Source of the DNA: Candidatus Binatia bacterium
GTDB lineage: Bacteria; Desulfobacterota; Binatia; UBA12015
NCBI GenBank assembly: GCA_019749875.1
Contig: JAIEPK010000237.1
Span: forward strand, 1 to 37,228
Length of the DNA: 37,228 bases
Reading direction: 5' to 3'
How positions within the stretch are numbered: the stretch's first letter is position 1; each line of letters begins with the position of its first letter. Below, piece after piece: positions 33,501 through 37,228 of the stretch. Both the position numbers and the translations under genes were made by a program. Under the pieces are notes generated by a model that worked only from the letters and a program-made list of their open reading frames with translations, was not told the origin of the DNA and searched no databases.

Positions 33501-35480
33501 GCGGAAGACGTCGTACACGCCGTTGCCGTCGCCGCCCGGTCCGAGCAGGTTGGTGGAATTGCTGGTGAACGCGAGGTAGCGGCCGTCGGCGGACAGCACG
33601 GTGACGGGCTCCGCACCGGACGCGGACTCGACGTTGCCGTCGCCGAGCGTGCCGCGCGCGATGCCGAGCGGCGCGTTGGCGCGCTCCGACGTGCGCACGA
33701 ACACGCGGCCGCCCGAGACCGCGAGCGGCTCGCCGTCGATGCGCGACGCGCCGTCGACCGCGCGCGGGCGCGCCAGCGCCGTCTCGCCGGTGCCGCGGCG
33801 GAACACGCGAACGAGGCCGTCGACGACGTCGGCGTCACCGTTCTCGTCGCAGAGGTTCTGCCCGGCCTCGCCTTCGAGGAACGCGACCACGTCGCCCTCG
33901 ACGGCGAGCGCCGGGAAGCGGAACGGCGGCCGGCTCACGCGCTGCACCGAGCGCCCCTCGGCGGCGCTCGCGAGGCCGCAGCCCGCGGTTCCGCCGAGCG
34001 GCTGCACGACGCCCGTCGCGCGATCGCGCAGCGTGACCACGGTGTCGGTGGTGTCGCCGTCGCCGTTGCGGTCGACGAGGTCGATCGACTCGCGGAAGGC
34101 GAACGTCCGCGTGCTCGCGCTCGCGACCAGCCCGTCGAGCGGCACCGGGCTCTGCGCCTCCATGGCGTACGCGACGCAGGCGTTTCCGACGCCGGTGCAC
34201 AGCGCCGGATTGCTGGTGCAGTCCTGGTGCGGTGCGAGCTGGCAGAAGAGCGGCAGCGAGCGCGTGACCACCAGCGGGCCGCCGCTCGCGACCAGCGGCG
34301 TCATGTCGAACAGCTCGCCGCACGGCCCGCTCGGACACTGGCCGTCGTTGCTGCACGGCACCGACGGGGCGTCCACGCACGAGGTCGCGCACGTGCCGTC
34401 CTTGCAGTCGAGGTCGCGCGCGCAACGCAGGCCGTCGCGCTCGCCGCCGCTGCACGTACCGTGGTGCCGCGCGATGCGGATCGTGGTGTAGGGCGCGTCG
34501 ACCGAGCCGAACACCGTCACCACGTCGGGATCCACCACCGTCGGATCGAGCTGCGGCTCGAGGATCGGCGGCAGCTCGCCGCCCTCGGGCGAGTACGAGT
34601 CGAGGAACACCTGATCCGGGATCACCAGCGGCAGCGGCGACTCGAGGCGCGTGCGGATGAGGCGCGGCACCGGCAGGCCCTGGTCGCGTGTCAGGACGCC
34701 CTGCCAGGCCATCGGCAGCAGCAGGTTGCCGTCGAGGTCGACCGCGGCGCGGACTTCCGTCGCCGTCGCGGTGCACGGCGGCGCGTCGGCGAAGCAGTCG
34801 CTCGCGAAGTCGTTCGGCAGCGGCAGCGCGGTGAAGTGCGAGAAGACGGCATGGCGCGCGGTCGTGCCGCAGGCGCCGTCGTTCGCGTACAGCTCGTCGA
34901 CGCACGCGAGGAGCCCGCTCTGCGCGCTGCACGCCTGCGTCGCGAGCTGGCAGGGCAACGGTGCCGCCTTCGGCGTGACCGCGATCGCCGTCGGGCCCGA
35001 CAGCGTGCGCCCGTCGCCCCCGGGTGCGAACTCGGCGTCGGTCGCGGGGAACGGGAAGCGCAGCCGGCGGTCGCCGAGGTCGACGTCGCTGAACGTCGCG
35101 AGCTGCGGCGTCGCGTGGCACACCGCCGAGGCGACGCCGGAGGTCGCGGCACAGCTCGCGGTGTCGACGCCGAGGCAGTCCGTCGCCAGCACGACCACGC
35201 GGCTCGTGCCGCCTGGTGCCTTGAACACGACGGTGACGACCTGGTCGTCGCCGGTCGCGAGGAATCCCGGCGAGGAGACGTCGCACGGACGGAGCCGCAT
35301 CTCGAGCAGCTCGCCCGGTGCGGCGAACGGACGGTTGGTCGCGCCGAGGATCGAGTCGTAGCTGCGCGCCGTGCCGGGGATCAGGTTGCACGCGGCGTCG
35401 GCGCGCGGTGCGGCCGAGAACGGCAGCATGCAGCCGAGGACGACGGAGAGCAGGGCGGCGCGGCGGATCGCAGGCGGCAT
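30504..35480 (-). CDS. Giant exported protein with PD40-like propeller, Ca-binding loops and TSP3-like repeat
   Basis: A 1658-residue exported protein; signal peptide MPPAIRRAALLSVVLGCMLP, cut near ADA|AC. A GAGG element precedes the ATG. The N-terminal ~340 residues are followed by a Cys-rich stretch (about 340-400, CSNDGQCPSGPCG) and a RNGDGDTTD calcium-type loop near 480. From about 625 to 1030 there are seven repeats of the type ISADGRYVAFASVATNLL with DVFVRDR ends, the PD40/TolB pattern; seven would close one propeller. Between about 1120 and 1340 come D-x-N-G-D-x-D loops (LNGDADTKD, DLDGDGDASD, PLNGDGDTDD) that probably bind calcium. A second Cys-rich part and a TSP3-like DGDADGIPDDSDDCPDVPNP lie near 1440-1475, before a C-terminal domain (about 1490-1658). 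Probably a cell-surface protein of unknown role. Confidence 0.88.
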   Translation of the reverse strand: MPPAIRRAALLSVVLGCMLPFSAAPRADAACNLIPGTARSYDSILGATNRPFAAPGELLEMRLRPCDVSSPGFLATGDDQVVTVVFKAPGGTSRVVVLATDCLGVDTASCAATSGVASAVCHATPQLATFSDVDLGDRRLRFPFPATDAEFAPGGDGRTLSGPTAIAVTPKAAPLPCQLATQACSAQSGLLACVDELYANDGACGTTARHAVFSHFTALPLPNDFASDCFADAPPCTATATEVRAAVDLDGNLLLPMAWQGVLTRDQGLPVPRLIRTRLESPLPLVIPDQVFLDSYSPEGGELPPILEPQLDPTVVDPDVVTVFGSVDAPYTTIRIARHHGTCSGGERDGLRCARDLDCKDGTCATSCVDAPSVPCSNDGQCPSGPCGELFDMTPLVASGGPLVVTRSLPLFCQLAPHQDCTSNPALCTGVGNACVAYAMEAQSPVPLDGLVASASTRTFAFRESIDLVDRNGDGDTTDTVVTLRDRATGVVQPLGGTAGCGLASAAEGRSVQRVSRPPFRFPALAVEGDVVAFLEGEAGQNLCDENGDADVVDGLVRVFRRGTGETALARPRAVDGASRIDGEPLAVSGGRVFVRTSERANAPLGIARGTLGDGNVESASGAEPVTVLSADGRYLAFTSNSTNLLGPGGDGNGVYDVFRHDLESGQTIRVNVPTGGVGEADDGSFTPVPAISGDGRYVAFASVATNLLGPGVDTNGGADVFVHDTVTHVTERINVAFGGGQSAPVSDEDVAISADGRYVAFISAASDLLAPGQDTNGTSDVFVRDRVAGTTERVSVGTGGVQGNGKSGQEVGYKLNMSGDGNVVLFESESSNFWPGTFGTVTYWHDRTTGVTEPLAFLDPGFGGTFVFGDLLEAGISDDGRYVAFGYGSPILPPGADTNGVDDVFVRDRLTGAVERVSVASDGSEGTGGTISVPSNRSLSGDGRFVVFVSSMTNLAPGATPGFNTYVHDRVTGTTQLVSITADGSPPDAVFTSYPSISADGRVIAFSSSATNRLGAGNDTNGASDAFVVRANPADPLGVDALLFADGVLDDTVLESIDAATGAVATLCPAGDVSVAAGNAAYLRPESSTGTAACPGGSLNGDADTKDQVVQLALAGGPSQNLGLAATAVALSPTIVAALASEAAQGGTDLDGDGDASDAVLEVRGLGESAWTNVARAADAFVTSGSRVAFLVPEAAQKNSDLNGDRDAQDRVVHLYGHGEFAVRNLKVAAEELVLGDAAGTSCGTRQLLAFRTSEAAQGDGPLNGDGDTDDGVLQVYEIESKTLIDVGQAVIPCRLEICDPRRPYRVDGGTVKYLTLETDQGQDLDGNGVIGDLVLQSFDVCTEISTVVGSIDPATPSDPLDVPQQSTVFTAPGGRCSLAPGVTCSPTADTCPTGSYCSPATLLCTLSHPGACADADDCPTGSTCDEQPVVVAKGVADGDADGIPDDSDDCPDVPNPLQEDVDHDGAGDACDRSSHGCPHVPLTGCKAPVEDGKSTLDVKDKANDKGDLLGWKWLAGDATTLADLGDPTSGSNVRICVYDGASAAFAAGVIAPAGGTCAGKPCWKSLGAKGFKYADKLLTPTGIDGITLLTGAAGKAKIVARAKGLPLDPPALPFAGPVLVQLSIDGGACFAAEYRTSAFVKNQADLFKAKGGAPTP

Positions 35481-35777
35481 GGCGAGACCTCACGGGACAC
35501 GGACGGTGCGCTACGGCGGCAGACCCTAGCGCCCGCGGCGCCGCGGAGCGAGTTTTTTTCTTGTCGAGTACGCCGAAAGACGGGTGTGCGGCGGACCGCG
35601 GCGGGGTGTGATGCGGATTGCTGATGGACTTGACGCGTGTCGCGAATGTCGCCCGCCGGGCGCCGCTCGGTCGGTCGTCGCGACGCCGCGCGTTCTCGCC
35701 TTGCTCCCGCTCGGGAAGCGCTGGCACAAAGGCCGTCGCTGCCCGCCGCGCGCGCGGCGCGGCGAGGACGTCCGCTG
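35481..35777. other. 297-base divergent intergenic region with palindrome and T7 tract
   Basis: It separates the minus-strand giant gene and plus-strand lnt. CCGCGGCGCCGCGG (35533-35546) is a perfect 14-base palindrome, and seven T's follow at 35553-35559. On the plus strand this resembles an intrinsic terminator; on the minus strand the A-tract would lie upstream of the giant gene. A TTGACG at 35630-35635 could be a -35 but lacks a matching -10. Confidence 0.45.
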
Positions 35778-37228
35778 GTGAAGGATCGAGTCGAACCGAG
35801 CCCGAGCACGCGCATCGTGCTGATGCTCGCGACGGTCGTGCTGTACGGCCTGTCGTACCCGCCGTACGGCTCGCCGCTGGTCGCGTGGCTCGCGCTGGTG
35901 CCGCTGTTCCTCGCGCTGCGCGGCCTGTCGGCGGGGCACGCGCTGCTCCTCGCCTGGGTGTCGGGGCTCGCGATGGCCTACGCGATCACCGACTTCCTGC
36001 CGGCGGCGGTGGCCTACTACTACGGGCAGGGGCTGTTCTTCGGCGTGCTGCTCTTCGTCGCCTCGGTGAGCGTCATGTGCTGCCTGTCGCACATGCTGTT
36101 CGCGCTTTGGTACCGCTGGCCGGGTGCGACGCGAAGCGTGACGGCGACCGGCGACGGCAGGGCGATCGCCGACGTCCCCGCGTGGCGCGCGGCGGGTGCG
36201 CCGTCGCCGCTCCTGGTCGGCGCGGCGTGGGTGGTCGCGGAGTTCATCCGCGGCGACCTCGAGGGCAACCCGTGGGGCACGATCGGCTACACCCAGGTGC
36301 GCTGGCTGCCGATGGTGCAGATCGCCGAGTGGACGGGCGTCTACGGCATCACCTTCGTGGTGGTCGCGATGAACGCGGCGCTCGCCGACGTGGTCGTGCA
36401 GCGCGCGCGGCCGCGCGCGCTCGGCCGCGTCGCGCTGGTGGCGATGCTCGCGCTGGCGGTGGTCACCTATGGGCGCGCTCGTCTCGCCGCCGTGGAGGCG
36501 GAGCCGCCGGGCGACGTGCCGATCGCGGTGGTGCAGGGCAACGTCGACCTCGGCGCGCGCTGGCGGCAGGAGCTGTACGGACAGAACCTCGAGGACTACC
36601 TGCGCCAGACCCGGGACGCGGCTCGCCACGAGCCGGCGCAGGTGGTCTTCTGGCCGGAGAACGCGGTCACGTTCTTCCTCGAGGACGAGGCGCTCTACCG
36701 CTACGCGATCGGGCACGTGCTCGCGCCGCTCGGTGCGCAGCTCGTCACCGGCGGTCCGCACGCCGAGCCGGGACCGCCGCAGCGCTTCTACAACTCGGCC
36801 TTCCTGCTCGGCCGCGACGGCGAGGTGATCGGGCGCTACGACAAGCGCGTCCTGATGCCGTTCGCCGAGTACTACCCCGGCTGGCTGGCGGTGCTGTCGC
36901 AGCGGCAGTTCGGCGGCGTGCGTGAGTTCAGCGAGGGACGTCCGTCACCGCCGCTGCCGACCGACGCCGGACCGGCGTCGGTGGTGACCTGCAACGAGGC
37001 GTTGTTTCCGCGCACGGTCCGCGAGCGCGTCGCCGACGGCGGCGGCTACCTGGTCAACCTCGCCAACGACGGCTGGCTCGGCGTGCACCGGTACTCGGAT
37101 CGCGTGCTCGACATGGTCGCCGTGCGCGCGATCGAGCACCGGCGCTTCGCGGTGCGCGCGTCGAGCTCGGGCGGCTCCGCGATCGTGGCGCCGTCGGGCC
37201 GCGTGCTCGCGCGATCGGCGCCGTTCGC
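35778..37228 (+). CDS. lnt: Apolipoprotein N-acyltransferase (Lnt), 3' truncated by window
   Basis: The frame is open from the GTG at 35778 to the window end (483 complete codons). Lnt adds a third acyl chain to the N-terminal Cys of lipoproteins. The N-terminal half has several hydrophobic helices (YGLSYPPYGSPLVAWLAL onward), and AEFIRG...NPWGTIGY matches the family's R-x-N-P-W region. The nitrilase-like periplasmic half carries the triad: Glu294 in WPENAV, Lys356 in RYDKRVLMPFAEYYPG, and Cys405 in VTCNEALFP. VNLANDGWLGVHRYSD follows, matching the NDAWFG block. Possible later starts are the GTG at 35817 or ATG at 35823; a GAGGA element before 35778 favours the longer one. The Cys motif is CNE where E. 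coli has CYE. Confidence 0.92.
   Translation, partial: MKDRVEPSPSTRIVLMLATVVLYGLSYPPYGSPLVAWLALVPLFLALRGLSAGHALLLAWVSGLAMAYAITDFLPAAVAYYYGQGLFFGVLLFVASVSVMCCLSHMLFALWYRWPGATRSVTATGDGRAIADVPAWRAAGAPSPLLVGAAWVVAEFIRGDLEGNPWGTIGYTQVRWLPMVQIAEWTGVYGITFVVVAMNAALADVVVQRARPRALGRVALVAMLALAVVTYGRARLAAVEAEPPGDVPIAVVQGNVDLGARWRQELYGQNLEDYLRQTRDAARHEPAQVVFWPENAVTFFLEDEALYRYAIGHVLAPLGAQLVTGGPHAEPGPPQRFYNSAFLLGRDGEVIGRYDKRVLMPFAEYYPGWLAVLSQRQFGGVREFSEGRPSPPLPTDAGPASVVTCNEALFPRTVRERVADGGGYLVNLANDGWLGVHRYSDRVLDMVAVRAIEHRRFAVRASSSGGSAIVAPSGRVLARSAPF

Noticed and set aside
30468-35624. Plus-strand frame of 1718 codons opposite the giant protein gene
   Set aside because: It is Arg/Ala/Val-rich with no signal peptide or domain. 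The minus strand has a signal peptide, seven propeller repeats and calcium loops.

Overview
The window is very GC-rich DNA with strong G/C bias at third codon positions. It comes from a Gram-negative bacterium: there is a TonB-dependent outer-membrane receptor, the lipoprotein enzymes Lgt and Lnt, and several exported proteins. The mix of wax-ester/acyl-CoA/Baeyer-Villiger lipid genes with large Cys-rich, Ca-loop secreted proteins suggests a deltaproteobacterium-like lineage (Myxococcota or Binatota/Desulfobacterota type). That placement is inference from gene content; there is no rRNA or classical marker in the window.

Layout. 1-4720: the 3' end of a wax ester synthase/DGAT gene overlaps a membrane-anchored esterase. 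A minus-strand VapBC toxin-antitoxin pair with an ATGGT-type operator follows, then an ABHD18-like hydrolase and a tandem GFA-domain protein. 4787-9913: a catabolic block on one strand, with acyl-CoA synthetase, Baeyer-Villiger monooxygenase and acyl-CoA dehydrogenase, met by a convergent SDR dehydrogenase (10023-10772). 10916-12898: smpB and the tmRNA gene ssrA, separated by a secreted collagen-repeat protein. 13044-15734: a minus-strand group of lgt, an overlapping candidate lipoprotein with a poor lipobox, and a small exported protein. 16201-17836: an FkbM methyltransferase and an exported protein with a saposin B-type six-cysteine pattern. 17873-21724: an STT3-type oligosaccharyltransferase with a GT4 glycosyltransferase just upstream, a possible protein N-glycosylation pair. 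22182-27608: a lipoprotein alpha/beta hydrolase, a PF10118-type metal-dependent hydrolase, a TonB-dependent receptor and a small exported Cys-rich protein. 27727-30307: a quinone oxidoreductase and a convergent FGGY kinase. 30504-35480: a 1658-residue exported protein with seven PD40-like repeats, Ca-binding loops and a TSP3-like stretch. 35778-end: the apolipoprotein N-acyltransferase gene lnt, cut by the window edge.

How they fit together. Two themes stand out. One is lipid and ketone metabolism: wax ester synthesis, esterases, acyl-CoA activation, Baeyer-Villiger oxidation and acyl-CoA dehydrogenation. The other is building and decorating the cell envelope: Lgt and Lnt for lipoproteins, STT3 plus GT4 for glycosylation, and several unusual secreted proteins that could be substrates. 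The most notable items are the bacterial saposin-like protein, the STT3 homologue with WWETG in place of WWDxG, the Lgt/atypical-lipobox overlap, and the collagen-like gene between smpB and ssrA. No CRISPR array, insertion sequence, tRNA or rRNA gene was recognised.
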